From the NCBI GenBank assembly GCA_013538715.1, contig JACAFH010000002.1, positions 186,001 through 250,000 on the forward strand: 64,000 nt of DNA. The letters run 5' to 3'. Of the stretch, positions 1 through 9,215 are shown one piece after another. How positions within the stretch are numbered: the first letter of the stretch is position 1; each line of letters opens with the position of its first letter. This DNA is from Candidatus Nitrosothermus koennekei. GTDB taxonomy: Archaea > Thermoproteota > Nitrososphaeria > Nitrososphaerales > Nitrosocaldaceae. A model generated the notes under the pieces. That model was not told where the DNA came from, ran no database searches, and saw nothing but the letters and a program-made list of their open reading frames with translations. A program made the position numbers and the translations under genes.

Positions 1-266
1 ACAAGAATGGTAAAATGGTAATACCAGATATACTTGCTAATGCTGGAGGAGTTACTGTTAGTTACTTCGAATGGGTTCAAAATCTAACAAGAGACTATTG
101 GAGTCATGAGAAAGTTATCAATATGTTAGAAGAGAAGATGGTTAATGCATTTAATGATGTATATAATACTGCTAATGAATATGAAAAAGAGCTAAGAATG
201 GGAAGTATGATACTTGCAATAAATAGAGTAGTAGAAGCGATAAATGATAGAGGCATATGGCCCTAA
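1..266 (+). CDS. gdhA: Glutamate dehydrogenase, C-terminal fragment
   Basis: Partial: the gene starts before the window and only about the last 87 codons are present. The frame reads through [20 protein letters not shown] and then YFEWVQN, which is the very conserved C-terminal segment of the Glu/Leu/Phe/Val dehydrogenase family. Members oxidatively deaminate glutamate to 2-oxoglutarate and ammonia, or the reverse, as soluble hexamers. The residues after YFEWVQN form the closing helices ([14 protein letters not shown], then [15 protein letters not shown]) and end in RGIWP, as expected for the family. The enzyme fits the nitrogen theme of the window (GlnA, Amt, PII). Coenzyme choice cannot be judged because the Rossmann domain lies outside. 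Confidence 0.93.
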   Translation, partial: KNGKMVIPDILANAGGVTVSYFEWVQNLTRDYWSHEKVINMLEEKMVNAFNDVYNTANEYEKELRMGSMILAINRVVEAINDRGIWP

Positions 267-282
267 ACATTTAAATTATTTT

Positions 283-798
283 TTAAAAAAATAGAGGAGT
301 TATTCTCTTAAAGAGTCCTACTACAGCTCTATTACTATAATGATTACAGCTACTATTATTTACTATCGTTCTATCATACACCCAGATCTCTACTATATAA
401 CCGCTCTTGGCATACCAGAAGTATCTAACTTTCATGTGCCACTCTCACCAGTTGTAGGAACTGTAGGATATGATCTTGTGATGGAGTTATGCTTCCTCCT
501 AAAGCTGGTTGCACACCTATACTTCCAAAGTATTCTGTATCATATGCGTTATAAGTTCCTGTTATTGTATCGTCGATCTTGAAATCTGCACATAATCCTC
601 GCCATAAGTAATAGTTATTGATGCTCTTGGTGCTTTATTATTGATCATTACATATCCTATATCACTATAATATGTATTGTTCATATCATCTTTTACTTCC
701 ACCTTGATTCTGTATAATCCTTGTTTACTACCAGTATCCCATATTGCTAATACATTCTCTGCAACATGTCTTTGATAAGAACTTGTAATATATCATAT
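283..798 (-). pseudogene. Broken secreted/surface protein with PKD-like domain
   Basis: No open frame covers this stretch, but the minus strand carries consecutive coding fragments in different frames. Reading from high to low coordinates, one frame gives QRHVAENVLAIWDTGSKQGL, then YRIKVEVKDD and YYSDIGYVMINNKAP, a beta-rich pattern typical of PKD/cadherin-like or Fn3-like modules of archaeal surface proteins. A shift near 585 leads to ADFKIDDTITGTYNAYDTEY. A further shift near 450 leads to MKVRYFWYAKSGYIVEIWVY and a tail stopping at 283. At least two frameshifts and one in-frame stop occur. No start codon or N-terminus remains; a stop precedes the fragment near 800. It is therefore a truncated, decayed remnant. 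Confidence 0.7.
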
Positions 799-892
799 AT
801 TTAAAGTATAAAATGTTCTATCAACATATTTTTGATAGTATTATCTATATCTGAAACGATAGAATAAATAAGAGATTGAAATTAAATTATCT

Positions 893-1459
893 GTGAGTAA
901 AGAACTGTATGTATATCCTGGTGATAGACTAGCAACAATAGAAGAGTTTGAAGGAAAAGAAGGTACTTATGAAGATGATGGAATCGTAAGAGCAAGTATA
1001 ACAGGTAAGGCTATATATGATATAAAGAGTAGAACTATTACTGTAATACCATTTAGCACTAATGTAAATATGCCAAAACATGGAGATATAGTAAAAGGGT
1101 TAATAACCATGGCAACACCAACGATGATAGAGATGAGAATATTATACATTAATAACAATAAAGAGGAAGTTAATCTCTCTGCTATATATTATAGCAAGAC
1201 AAAGAAAGATACCCAATTTAGAGTTGGAGATTTAGTAAGGGCGAGTGTTACTAATATATTAAATTCGTTCATACATGTAACATTCAGAAATAAGCGACTA
1301 GGAGTTATCTATACACGCTGTCATTTATGTCATGGTAAGATGGTTAGGATAGATAATGCTCTTAAATGCACTGAATGCAATACAAGAGATGAGAGGAAGC
1401 TAGCAGAGGATTACGGTTCTATAGAGAATATATTGCCAATCTATAGTGTAGTAACATGA
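893..1459 (+). CDS. csl4: Archaeal exosome cap subunit Csl4
   Basis: 188 residues, GTG start. The N-terminal domain opens with VYPGDRLATIEEFEGKEGTY, the usual Csl4 beginning. A central S1-like RNA-binding barrel follows (about 65-135, with HGDIVKGLITMATPTMIEM and RVGDLVRASVTN). The C-terminus is a zinc ribbon with CHLC and CTEC pairs (about 143-162). Csl4 forms, with or in place of Rrp4, the RNA-binding cap on the Rrp41/Rrp42 exosome ring that degrades RNA 3' to 5', and in archaea recruits DnaG. The stop overlaps the start of the next gene by four bases, so the two are probably co-transcribed. Family assignment is firm from domain order and zinc ligands. Confidence 0.9.
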   Translation: MSKELYVYPGDRLATIEEFEGKEGTYEDDGIVRASITGKAIYDIKSRTITVIPFSTNVNMPKHGDIVKGLITMATPTMIEMRILYINNNKEEVNLSAIYYSKTKKDTQFRVGDLVRASVTNILNSFIHVTFRNKRLGVIYTRCHLCHGKMVRIDNALKCTECNTRDERKLAEDYGSIENILPIYSVVT

Positions 1460-2265
1460 AGGTAGCATATCAAGGAGAGAGAGGGGCATATAGTGAGATA
1501 GCATCAATAAAATATTTTGGTAACAATGCTACACTAATTCCCTGTAAGACATTATCTGATCTATTTGATATGACAGACAAAGTTGATTATGCTATAGTGC
1601 CAATAGAGAACAGTATTGAAGGGAGTGTTAATGAGGCAAACGATCTTTTATTAACTACTAATCTTAATGTAATAGGTGAGATTTATGTTAGGATTATCCA
1701 TTGTTTAATAAGCTATGAAGAAAATAATATAGAGGATATTAAACGTGTATATTCTCATCCTCAGGCACTTGGACAATGTAGAAGATTCATAAACTCTCAC
1801 GGCTTTGAGACAATTCCGTATTATGACACTGCAGGAAGTGTTAAAATGCTTGCTAGTAGTAATCTAAAAGATGCTGCTGCAATAGCAAGTGCTAGAGCTG
1901 CAGAAGTTTATAACATGAAGATAATTAAAGAAGGGATTGAGGATGATAAGAATAACTATACACGTTTCATTATATTGGGTAGAGATGATACAAAGCCTAC
2001 AAATAATGATAAGAGTATGATTATATTTGCTACAAAACATATTCCTGGGACATTGTACAATGTGTTAGGTGAGTTTGCAGCTAGAAATATAAATCTTACA
2101 ATGATAGTGTCTAGACCTATCAAAGGTAAACCATGGGAATATAACTTTTACATAGATTTTGAAGGGCATAAGGATGAAGAGCGTATAAAAGAATGTCTTG
2201 AAAATATAAAAAATAAAGTAACATTTTTTAAGTTCTTAGGTTCTTATCCAAAGTTTACTCTCTAA
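1456..2265 (+). CDS. pheA: Prephenate dehydratase
   Basis: 269 residues, single-function dehydratase without chorismate mutase. It decarboxylates and dehydrates prephenate to phenylpyruvate for phenylalanine synthesis. The catalytic domain spans about 1-185 (GERGAYSEIA at the start, NSIEGSVNEA, SHPQALGQCR, and the key T-R-F in NNYTRFIILG). A C-terminal ACT domain (about 190-269) contains GTLYNVLGEFAARNINLTMI and then VSRP where most family members have ESRP, the phenylalanine-binding signature, so feedback control may be altered. It starts inside the stop region of csl4 and overlaps the convergent NHL-protein gene by 11 bases at its end. Confidence 0.93.
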   Translation: MKVAYQGERGAYSEIASIKYFGNNATLIPCKTLSDLFDMTDKVDYAIVPIENSIEGSVNEANDLLLTTNLNVIGEIYVRIIHCLISYEENNIEDIKRVYSHPQALGQCRRFINSHGFETIPYYDTAGSVKMLASSNLKDAAAIASARAAEVYNMKIIKEGIEDDKNNYTRFIILGRDDTKPTNNDKSMIIFATKHIPGTLYNVLGEFAARNINLTMIVSRPIKGKPWEYNFYIDFEGHKDEERIKECLENIKNKVTFFKFLGSYPKFTL

Positions 2266-3682
2266 TCTTTAAGGTATCAAGTATATTGGTATCTAAATTA
2301 TATACTCTTATTAAATGATTATTTGTATCTGATATGTATAATCTCCTCTTATAATACTTTATACCTGTAGGCTCATATAGCATCAATGTATTACACTCTT
2401 CAGGTGTACATTTAATATTACTAGAGATTAGAGTATATATACTATTATTATATATTACTCTTATAGCATGATTATATGTATCTGCTACATATATCCTCTC
2501 ATCATTAATATCTAAACCCATTGGATGCTGTAATAATGCATCACTTAATCTACCATCCTTATAGCCAAATATGAACAAATCTTTACCAACTATAGTCTTT
2601 ACTATCTCATCTTTAAGATCTATCGCCCTTATAGATGAAGTTTCGCTATCCGCCACATATAATTTGTCATCACTTATAGATAATCCACTAGGTTGAGCAA
2701 ATTCAGCTTCTTCTATACTCCCATCCATTAATCCTTCGTATCCATTACCAGCAAATACTTCAATCCTTTCCCTCTCTATATCATATCTCCATATTTGATG
2801 TAACCCTGCCATTGCTATGTAAAGATAACTGTCTTTAAATGCTAGATCCCATGGAGAGTTTAATAACGCATAATGAGCATCATTACTTGTAAGGTAAAAA
2901 CCTTCTTGCCCATTACCTGCTAATGTTTTAACTATCTTCTTCTTCAAGTCTATCTCTCTTAACGCATGGTTCCAAGTATCTGCAACATAGATTTTATTAT
3001 CTAACCATAATACACTTTGTGGTTTATGAAATCTTGCATTCTCTAACTCTCCATCCATAAACCCTTTCTCTCCTCCAACGATCTCTTCTATCTTTCCATC
3101 AACAGATGCTATCAGTACTCTATTATTGTTTGAATCTGCTATTGCTAACATTTCGTTATTAAATGAGATCTTAGCTGGAAATGATAATATCCTTTTATTT
3201 TTGATATTGTTCTTCAGCTTAAATGGTTCCTTTACAATCCTGTGTCTTGCTAATAAAGTATCTATCGTATCCTTTATGTACTCATCTTGACCTTCTCCTG
3301 CTTGTTTGTATATTATGTAACCTTTTGGGTCTATTATAACTATTGTAGGCCATGCATTTACACCATACGCACGCCAGATCTTCATATCCTTATCAAGAAC
3401 AACTGGATGTTTTATCTCATATCTCTCAATCGCTTGTTTAACATTCTCTTTTATCTGCTCATTATAAAACTTTGCAGAATGTATGCCTATAACAACTACT
3501 GGCTTATTACTATAGATCTCTTCTATATTCTGGAGAGTGTTTATCATATGCATACAATTTATGCAACAATATGTCCAGAAATCAAGTACTATGATATATC
3601 CATTAAGTTCTTTTAATGTTAATGATTTATCTGTATTAAGCCATTCAAAATTACTTATCTCTGGTGCTTTACTTCCAATCAC
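2255..3682 (-). CDS. Thioredoxin-like/NHL beta-propeller protein (NHLRC2-like)
   Basis: 475 residues. The N-terminal 150 residues are a TlpA/AhpC-type thioredoxin fold with the unusual motif DFWTYCCINCMHM near residue 35-47 (CxxC = CINC), the hallmark of NHLRC2-type proteins. The remaining 320 residues contain about five or six NHL propeller blades, seen as repeated KPQSVLWLDNKIYVADTWNH, QPSGLSISDDKLYVADS and HPMGLDINDERIYVADTYNH units. There is no signal peptide, so it is cytoplasmic. The family is widespread, but its reaction is not established; a thiol-disulfide or peroxide-related role is inferred. It is transcribed toward pheA and overlaps its end. Confidence 0.85.
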   Translation of the reverse strand: MIGSKAPEISNFEWLNTDKSLTLKELNGYIIVLDFWTYCCINCMHMINTLQNIEEIYSNKPVVVIGIHSAKFYNEQIKENVKQAIERYEIKHPVVLDKDMKIWRAYGVNAWPTIVIIDPKGYIIYKQAGEGQDEYIKDTIDTLLARHRIVKEPFKLKNNIKNKRILSFPAKISFNNEMLAIADSNNNRVLIASVDGKIEEIVGGEKGFMDGELENARFHKPQSVLWLDNKIYVADTWNHALREIDLKKKIVKTLAGNGQEGFYLTSNDAHYALLNSPWDLAFKDSYLYIAMAGLHQIWRYDIERERIEVFAGNGYEGLMDGSIEEAEFAQPSGLSISDDKLYVADSETSSIRAIDLKDEIVKTIVGKDLFIFGYKDGRLSDALLQHPMGLDINDERIYVADTYNHAIRVIYNNSIYTLISSNIKCTPEECNTLMLYEPTGIKYYKRRLYISDTNNHLIRVYNLDTNILDTLKIRE

Positions 3683-3714
3683 ATGGGATATATTATATGT
3701 ATTATATTTAAAAT

Positions 3715-4248
3715 CTATCTATATATCTCTCCTTCATATAATTCATAACACTTATCACATAACTCAGAGATTATACCATTATAATTTGTCTTAAGATCTA
3801 TAGATCTATCACAACATTTACAATTCATCGAAGCATATTCTATATTAACAAGTTCAAGTATATCACTGATATGATCAGATTTGTTCTTTATCAATTTGTA
3901 ATATGTATTTGTCATCTTCATAGCATGAGATAGATTGATTATTGACATTAATGTTAGACCAAATAGCTCGTATATGTCTTTTACAATCTCATATTCAGTC
4001 TTGTAAGAAGCATTACCAAACATGCTATATAGCACACTTCTAATTGTATCTGGCTGTAAGCACATATCATATATTGTGAGACTAAATCTCTTTAGATATG
4101 AGTTTAATGCATGTATAAATGCAGCCCCAAATTTATTCTCAAGACTCTTTGTTATATGAAAACATATTATGTCATTATATTCCTTAATTGTAAGGTGAGT
4201 GTCTTTTTCAACTGATATCATACCATTAATCAGTATTACATAATACAT
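3715..4248 (-). CDS. DUF3227/NitrOD5-like domain protein with zinc-binding tail
   Basis: 177 residues; a start at the internal ATG giving MISVEKDTHL (4221) is also possible. The central region (about 35-100: KSLENKFGAAFIHALNSYL, then a segment ending IRSVLYSMFGNASYKTEY) resembles the small helical DUF3227/NitrOD5 domain that is frequent in Nitrososphaeria, where members look like ALxxYLxxxxxLxxxD...FGxGAxxxE. The C-terminus carries two Cys pairs, CKCC and CDKC (about 143-166), suggesting a zinc ribbon. Function is unknown; the domain is thought to act in regulation. It stands alone, 33 bases from the divergent-facing end of the NHL gene. The assignment rests on pattern similarity only. Confidence 0.5.
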   Translation of the reverse strand: MYYVILINGMISVEKDTHLTIKEYNDIICFHITKSLENKFGAAFIHALNSYLKRFSLTIYDMCLQPDTIRSVLYSMFGNASYKTEYEIVKDIYELFGLTLMSIINLSHAMKMTNTYYKLIKNKSDHISDILELVNIEYASMNCKCCDRSIDLKTNYNGIISELCDKCYELYEGEIYR

Positions 4249-4301
4249 ATTATTTTGTCTGTTATAGATGTTACACTTGAAGAAGAAAATAATAAGATGT
4301 T

Positions 4302-5732
4302 TTACATCACATTTACATCATGTGGCATACTTTCAATATAACCTGCAGTTGTCATTTTAATAAATGTGGCATTTCTTTGTAATTCTTGTATGTTAGTTGC
4401 GCCACAATAACTTAAACCTGACCTTAATCCACCTGCAAGATGTCTAACTATCTCTATAACACTTCCTTTATATTCTACAAGAGCCTCTACACCCTCTGGA
4501 ACATAATCGTTCAAATCTTCATCTATACTAACCTCTCCTTCTTCTCTAAACTTTCTTCCAAGTGAAGCATAAAATGATGCCATACCTCTATAGATCTTGT
4601 ATTTCTTACCATTCTTTGTTATATTTGCACCAGGACTCTCGTCAGTACCTGCAAGTAGACTACCAACCATGACAGACGATGCGCCAGCGGCGAGTGCCTT
4701 TGTTATATCACCTGAGTTTCTAATACCACCATCTGCTATTATTGGCACATCATAATCCTTTGCTACCTTTGCACAATCCATTATTGCTGTAAGCTGTGGT
4801 ACTCCTGATCCTGTAACTATTCTAGTTATACATATAGAACCAGAACCGACGCCAACTTTAACAGCACTCGCTCCTGCCTCTATTAGGTCTTTTGTACCTT
4901 CTCCTGTAGCAACATTACCTGCAATCAGTTCACAATCTGGAAATGCCTTCTTTATCATCCTCATAGCATTTATAGCATTCTCACTATGACCATGTGCAAT
5001 ATCTACAACTATAACATCAGCCTCTGCATCTAACAATGCTTCAGTTCTCTCCATAAAATCTCCTTTAACACCTACTGCTGCTCCTACTAACAATCTACCC
5101 TTCTTATCTTTTGATGCTAACGGATACTCTTCCATCTTTTTTATATCTTTTGCAGTTATCAAACCGGTTACTCTCTCCTTCTCATCTACTAATGGCAGTT
5201 TTTCTATTCTATGCTTATGTAGCAGCTCTTTTGCCTCTTCAATACTTATATTACTCTTTGCTTTTATTATACTCTTTGTCATTACACTGGATATCTTCTT
5301 TTTATCAGATTCGAATTGAACATCACGCCTTGTTACTATACCAATCAACTTATTATTCTCATCTACTACTAATAAACCTGATATACCTAGATTCTTCATC
5401 ATGTTCTTTGCTTCATATATAGTAGAGGTTGGCAAGATAGTATATGGTTGTTCTATTATTATACTCTCACTCCTCTTTACCTTCTTAACCTCTTCGACTT
5501 GTTGTTCCACAGACATGAATCTATGAATTATACCTATGCCTCCTTCTCTAGCTAAGGTTATTGCCATATTTGCTTCTGTTACAGTATCCATATTAGCACT
5601 TATTATAGGAAGATTTAAGCTAATATTCCTCGATAGTCTTGTGCGAAGATCTGTATCTTTTCTAGATATTATATGTGATCTCTTTGGAACAAGTAACACA
5701 TCATCAAACGTTAATCCTTCCCTTATACTCAA
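4302..5732 (-). CDS. guaB: IMP dehydrogenase
   Basis: 476 residues, TTG start chosen because [19 protein letters not shown] is the canonical N-terminus. It oxidizes IMP to XMP with NAD, the committed step to GMP. The TIM barrel is split by two CBS domains (about 95-210: [20 protein letters not shown] and [20 protein letters not shown]). The catalytic Cys sits in GSGSICITR, followed by the phosphate-binding [12 protein letters not shown] and the flap region. The C-terminus ([10 protein letters not shown]...FIKMT) is standard. It is full length and monocistronic, preceded by about 400 bases without a gene. Confidence 0.97.
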   Translation of the reverse strand: MSIREGLTFDDVLLVPKRSHIISRKDTDLRTRLSRNISLNLPIISANMDTVTEANMAITLAREGGIGIIHRFMSVEQQVEEVKKVKRSESIIIEQPYTILPTSTIYEAKNMMKNLGISGLLVVDENNKLIGIVTRRDVQFESDKKKISSVMTKSIIKAKSNISIEEAKELLHKHRIEKLPLVDEKERVTGLITAKDIKKMEEYPLASKDKKGRLLVGAAVGVKGDFMERTEALLDAEADVIVVDIAHGHSENAINAMRMIKKAFPDCELIAGNVATGEGTKDLIEAGASAVKVGVGSGSICITRIVTGSGVPQLTAIMDCAKVAKDYDVPIIADGGIRNSGDITKALAAGASSVMVGSLLAGTDESPGANITKNGKKYKIYRGMASFYASLGRKFREEGEVSIDEDLNDYVPEGVEALVEYKGSVIEIVRHLAGGLRSGLSYCGATNIQELQRNATFIKMTTAGYIESMPHDVNVM

Positions 5733-6128
5733 CTAATCCCTTCTTTTACTTTCTCAAAAATCTATTATAAGTTTTTTGATATGTTTAATACCATATAGAT
5801 TATACTAGATTATTTAATAATATCTTAATAATATATAAACTTTATAAATAATTACAAGTTTTTCTATTAGAGAATATAATACTAATATACAAAATATTAG
5901 AAAGATAAATATAGAAAGGTTAGATGAAGACAATTCTACAATTGAATATAATACATGTCAAATCAATAGAAATTCATCGTATTTATGTTATTCTATGACT
6001 CAATAATGAACGTTATGTTGATTGCAATCGAAAAAGTTCCGATAAGTGAATTGAGAGTAAAATATATGTTACAAGATCTTAATATAATAGCATACCTACT
6101 TTTGTTGTATTAGCCATAAGTAATATAA
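5733..6128. other. Gene-free stretch between guaB and the HD operon
   Basis: About 400 AT-rich bases. The part next to 5733-5830 must hold the guaB promoter. Two very short plus-strand frames (24 and about 35 codons, near 5924 and 6008) run one after the other. They have no recognizable motif and are broken by stops, so a decayed gene is possible but unsupported. No repeat, tRNA or C/D box pattern was found. Confidence 0.4.
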
Positions 6129-6452
6129 TTATAATGGTATCTTTATCTTCTTGGTATAGAGTGATAATCCATCCTTCTTCATCTTCTCTATGATTATATC
6201 TTTATCTCTTTCATTATACCATGATGCTATAGCTTTAGCATTTCCATCATTATCACATATACATATTATAAACCCATTATCTTGTTTGACTGCTCCAACA
6301 TAGTTTTCTTCACCTACAGGCTCCCATACTCCATCAATCTTACTCTCTCTTAATGCTATTGCTGGCATTGCATTCTCAACATATCGCTTTAATAAAGCCG
6401 TTGCATCCCTTATCCTTTGTTGACCTATCTTTAATGCTTGAAAGTATTGCAT
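6129..6452 (-). CDS. Conserved hypothetical protein
   Basis: 107 residues, not recognised. It is a small mixed alpha/beta protein: an N-terminal helix (ALKIGQQRIRDATALLKRYV), then strands (NGFIICICDNDGNAKAIASW) and a basic C-terminal tail. No signal peptide, membrane segment or metal motif. The start lies four bases after the stop of the upstream HD-domain gene, so the two are almost certainly one operon and may act together in nucleotide metabolism. That link is inferred only from the spacing. Confidence 0.6.
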   Translation of the reverse strand: MQYFQALKIGQQRIRDATALLKRYVENAMPAIALRESKIDGVWEPVGEENYVGAVKQDNGFIICICDNDGNAKAIASWYNERDKDIIIEKMKKDGLSLYTKKIKIPL

Positions 6453-6456
6453 ATGT

Positions 6457-7005
6457 TTATAGAGTTTCGTCCTTTTTTAAATCTTTTATTAATCCTTTAA
6501 TATATTCATCTCTAATATATCTTAGTGCAGAATCATGAAACTCTCTTAATAGAACTTTATTATATCCCATCTTCTCATACCTATATGCTTGTATACTCAT
6601 CTCTAACTTATCAACCTCATGAACTAATACAGCTTCTTTACTATTGTTATTAAGATACTCTCTCCATAAAGTTGTATAACTTATCCTCAGATCATCTGGT
6701 AAAGAATCTAGTATTTCTCTCATAGCTTTATCTTCTATCTTATGCTTCACATCTTCATCTATCTCTTCTGGTGTATAATCTCCTATTATAGATTCTGCCA
6801 GATCATGTAACAATGCTATCTTTATTGCCTTATAAGTATCAAGACCTTTCAGATCAGATAATAACATAGTTATTAATGTTGTTAAATATGAATGATCTGC
6901 TACTGACTCTGCATCCAACATGTCTATAGAGACTTTCTTTATCCATCCTTTTCTAGTGATAGATTTTAATCTATATGCTAGATCAATGATATGTAATATG
7001 CTCAT
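6457..7005 (-). CDS. HD-domain nucleotide phosphohydrolase (YfbR/HDDC2-like)
   Basis: 182 residues. Metal-binding HD-domain residues are visible in order: R-K at KSITRKGWIKK, H in ESVADHSYLTTLI (about 36), HD in KIALLHDLAESIIGDYTPEE (about 66-67), and a distal D in VHEVDKLEMSIQAY (about 130). This pattern and length match the 5'-deoxynucleotidase YfbR/HDDC2 group, which removes phosphate from dNMPs in the cytoplasm. It is the first gene of a two-gene operon with the 107-residue unknown. Substrate specificity cannot be read from the sequence. Confidence 0.82.
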   Translation of the reverse strand: MSILHIIDLAYRLKSITRKGWIKKVSIDMLDAESVADHSYLTTLITMLLSDLKGLDTYKAIKIALLHDLAESIIGDYTPEEIDEDVKHKIEDKAMREILDSLPDDLRISYTTLWREYLNNNSKEAVLVHEVDKLEMSIQAYRYEKMGYNKVLLREFHDSALRYIRDEYIKGLIKDLKKDETL

Positions 7006-7081
7006 TTAGTGATCATATAAATTACTAAATATGAACTTTAATCAATTTATATTAAGTTTCTTTATCTCATCCATTATCTCT

Positions 7082-7201
7082 TTATATATATTTCCATTTA
7101 TAAGATCTTTTATCTATCTTTATATTATCTATTACCTTATTATTAATGAATAATACATCTATAATCAATGCTATTAAACTTGCTGCTACAACTATAGCCA
7201 T
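7082..7201 (-). CDS. Possible small single-TM peptide
   Basis: A 39-codon frame in the 289-base gap upstream of the HD operon. It opens with MAIVVAASLIALIIDVLFIN, a clear hydrophobic helix, followed by a polar Lys-rich tail. After its stop, a neighbouring frame continues with DLINGNIYKEIMDEIKKLNI up to about 7050, so it may be the front half of a slightly longer gene broken by a one-base change. It is too short to weigh confidently. Confidence 0.3.
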   Translation of the reverse strand: MAIVVAASLIALIIDVLFINNKVIDNIKIDKRSYKWKYI

Positions 7202-7294
7202 AGCGGATATTATAAGGTATCATATGCTTATGCATATTGTATTATTCTATCTCTTTACTAAGATTTAATATCTATTACTACTAATAATTCTATA

Positions 7295-7846
7295 TTGGGA
7301 AAGATATATACAAAGAGTGGAGATAAAGGAGAGACATCATTAATAGGTGGAGCGAGAGTATCTAAAGCATCAAAAAGGATAGAAGCGTATGGGGAGGTAG
7401 ATGAATCTAATGCTATGCTAGGGTTTATAATAGCAAGTATAGAAGACGAAGATATAAAGCTCATACTCAATAAAATACAGAACGAACTATTTATATTAGG
7501 TTCAGACCTTGCTGATACGTCATATCCTAATAATCTATACAATATACCAAGAATAACTAAGGATATGGTAGAGTATATTGAAAAGATAATTGATGAATAT
7601 GAGAAAGAGGTAGAAGAGATAAGATATTTTATATTACCTGGAGGAAGTAAAGAAGGAGCATTGTTACATATAGCAAGGACTATAGTAAGAAGAGCAGAAA
7701 GGAGTATAGTAGAATTAGCAGAAAAAGAGAATATCAACCCTTTCATTATAGAATACATTAATAGATTATCTGATCTACTGTTTATTCTTGCAAGAACTGT
7801 CAATAAAAGGAGAGGAATTAATGATACCCCTTGGAGAAAGAAATAA
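7295..7846 (+). CDS. ATP:cob(I)alamin adenosyltransferase (PduO type)
   Basis: 183 residues, TTG start chosen because GKIYTKSGDKGETSLIGGAR is the conserved N-terminal ATP-binding loop and no ATG precedes it. It transfers the adenosyl group of ATP to cob(I)alamin, making coenzyme B12. Further family motifs: EAYGEVDESNAMLGF, the helix with FILPGGSKEGALLHIARTIV, then RRAERSIVELAE and SDLLFILARTVN. It is soluble and trimeric in relatives. In Nitrososphaeria it would serve the B12-dependent methylmalonyl-CoA mutase of the carbon fixation cycle (pathway knowledge, not seen here). Followed after 18 bases by a membrane protein. Confidence 0.93.
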   Translation: MGKIYTKSGDKGETSLIGGARVSKASKRIEAYGEVDESNAMLGFIIASIEDEDIKLILNKIQNELFILGSDLADTSYPNNLYNIPRITKDMVEYIEKIIDEYEKEVEEIRYFILPGGSKEGALLHIARTIVRRAERSIVELAEKENINPFIIEYINRLSDLLFILARTVNKRRGINDTPWRKK

Positions 7847-7864
7847 AACTGGTTTTGAAGAAAT

Positions 7865-8290
7865 ATGAGTATGTTAGATTATATATTTCCTTTAATTCTA
7901 ACACTTTTAGGATTATGGGTTGTTGTATCTATACCTGTATGGATCTCTGCAAAGATATTTACAGCTGGTAGAGTAGGCTTTGGTCAGGCAATGGGTGCTA
8001 CTCTTCTTGGACCACTAGCATATATCATAGTATTCTCCATCCTTAATGTTATTCAAACATTAATAATAAATAATGTATTGTTCTCAACGATCTCATTCAT
8101 AATAGCAATATTATCATGGCTAGGCACCTTTAAGGTTATATTTAAGACTGGTTGGCTAAAGACTATAGTTATAGTAATAGTAGCGATAATAATATTTATA
8201 GTTGGTTCTATAGCTGCAAGTATGTTGTTACTAACGCTTATTCCGGAAATGCCAAGCAATGTATTGCCAGTTCCGAGGATGTATGTATGA
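7865..8290 (+). CDS. Small multi-pass membrane protein
   Basis: 141 residues, about four transmembrane helices: YIFPLILTLLGLWVVVSIPV, GATLLGPLAYIIVFSIL, TISFIIAILSWLGTF and TIVIVIVAIIIFIVGSI. Not recognised beyond membrane topology. Its stop overlaps the ATG of the amidotransferase gene by four bases (ATGA), so the two are translationally coupled. No catalytic or metal motif is visible. Confidence 0.7.
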   Translation: MSMLDYIFPLILTLLGLWVVVSIPVWISAKIFTAGRVGFGQAMGATLLGPLAYIIVFSILNVIQTLIINNVLFSTISFIIAILSWLGTFKVIFKTGWLKTIVIVIVAIIIFIVGSIAASMLLLTLIPEMPSNVLPVPRMYV

Positions 8291-8922
8291 GATCTTTGGT
8301 TATACAAAATAAAAGATGTGAGGGTCTAGGATCATTAAATGGATTATTTAATTATGACATTATACATGCAGATGAAGGAGAGAGTATACCGCACTTGCAT
8401 AATTATGATGCATTAATAATACTTGGAGGACCTGTTAGTGCTTATGATAATTTACCATATTTAAGGAAGGAAGAAGAAATTATTAAGGAAGCAATAAAAT
8501 TTAACATACCTACATTAGGTATATGTTTAGGTGCACAATTGATAGCAAAAGCATGTAATGCTAAAGTGTATAAAGGAGATAAGAAGGAGATAGGTTGGTA
8601 CGATGTTAATTTACATGGCATCTTAAAGAAGAGTTTTAATCTAGATAAGATGAAGGTATTCCAATGGCATAATGATACATTCACTCTGCCATCTAATGCT
8701 GAACTATTAGCATCCTCATATTCTTATCCTATACAAGCATTTAGGATCAATAATGCATTTGCAATACAATTTCATCTTGAGGTTACAAGAGATGATATAT
8801 TAGAATGGATAGATGAGTATAAGGATGAGATAAATGGATTTGATATAAATTCACTCTTAACAATTAGCGATGAATATAAAATATATTCAAAGTTATTATG
8901 GAATATTATTTATAATATATAA
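8287..8922 (+). CDS. Class I glutamine amidotransferase domain protein
   Basis: About 211 residues from the ATG at 8287; the frame is open further upstream, but that part lies inside the preceding gene in another frame and does not look coding. Nucleophile Cys in TLGICLGAQLIAKA (about 80), and catalytic His-Glu in FAIQFHLEVT (about 163-165), form the GATase-1 triad. The oxyanion region IILGGPVSAYDNLPYL resembles stand-alone GMP-synthase-like amidotransferases. It releases ammonia from glutamine or hydrolyses a gamma-glutamyl bond; the acceptor is unknown. Convergent with and overlapping the DUF2283 gene by 27 bases. Confidence 0.87.
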   Translation: MRSLVIQNKRCEGLGSLNGLFNYDIIHADEGESIPHLHNYDALIILGGPVSAYDNLPYLRKEEEIIKEAIKFNIPTLGICLGAQLIAKACNAKVYKGDKKEIGWYDVNLHGILKKSFNLDKMKVFQWHNDTFTLPSNAELLASSYSYPIQAFRINNAFAIQFHLEVTRDDILEWIDEYKDEINGFDINSLLTISDEYKIYSKLLWNIIYNI

Positions 8923-9105
8923 TTTTCTATTTAATTCATCTAATAAGCCTTTATTTCTTGCATTCTTTATACCTATTCTACATATGTTACCCTTACTATC
9001 CATATAAAGTATTAATGCCTTTGTGTTAACACTCTCTACGTAATGTTCTTCAGAGAGTGATATATACAATACGTCGTCTATCTCATCATATGATATCTTT
9101 TCCAT
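8896..9105 (-). CDS. DUF2283 family small protein
   Basis: 69 residues. The opening KISYDEIDDVLYISLSE, with VDTKALILYMDSKGNICRIG-like continuation (here NTKALILYMDSKGN), matches DUF2283, small beta-strand-rich proteins of unknown function, often found beside toxin-like genes. No toxin partner is visible here. Its 3' end overlaps the end of the amidotransferase gene. Confidence 0.75.
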   Translation of the reverse strand: MEKISYDEIDDVLYISLSEEHYVESVNTKALILYMDSKGNICRIGIKNARNKGLLDELNRKLYIINNIP

Positions 9106-9215
9106 ATCGCTAGTATATTATAGCTCTTATATATATCTTTATAATTTCAAAATATTAACAAGAAAATACATCATATATAATATATATCAACTATTATTAT
9201 AAAAATTATATGCTA

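Noticed and set aside
7258-7803. 181-codon minus-strand ORF
   Set aside because: Shadow of the cobalamin adenosyltransferase, whose motifs are unmistakable on the plus strand.
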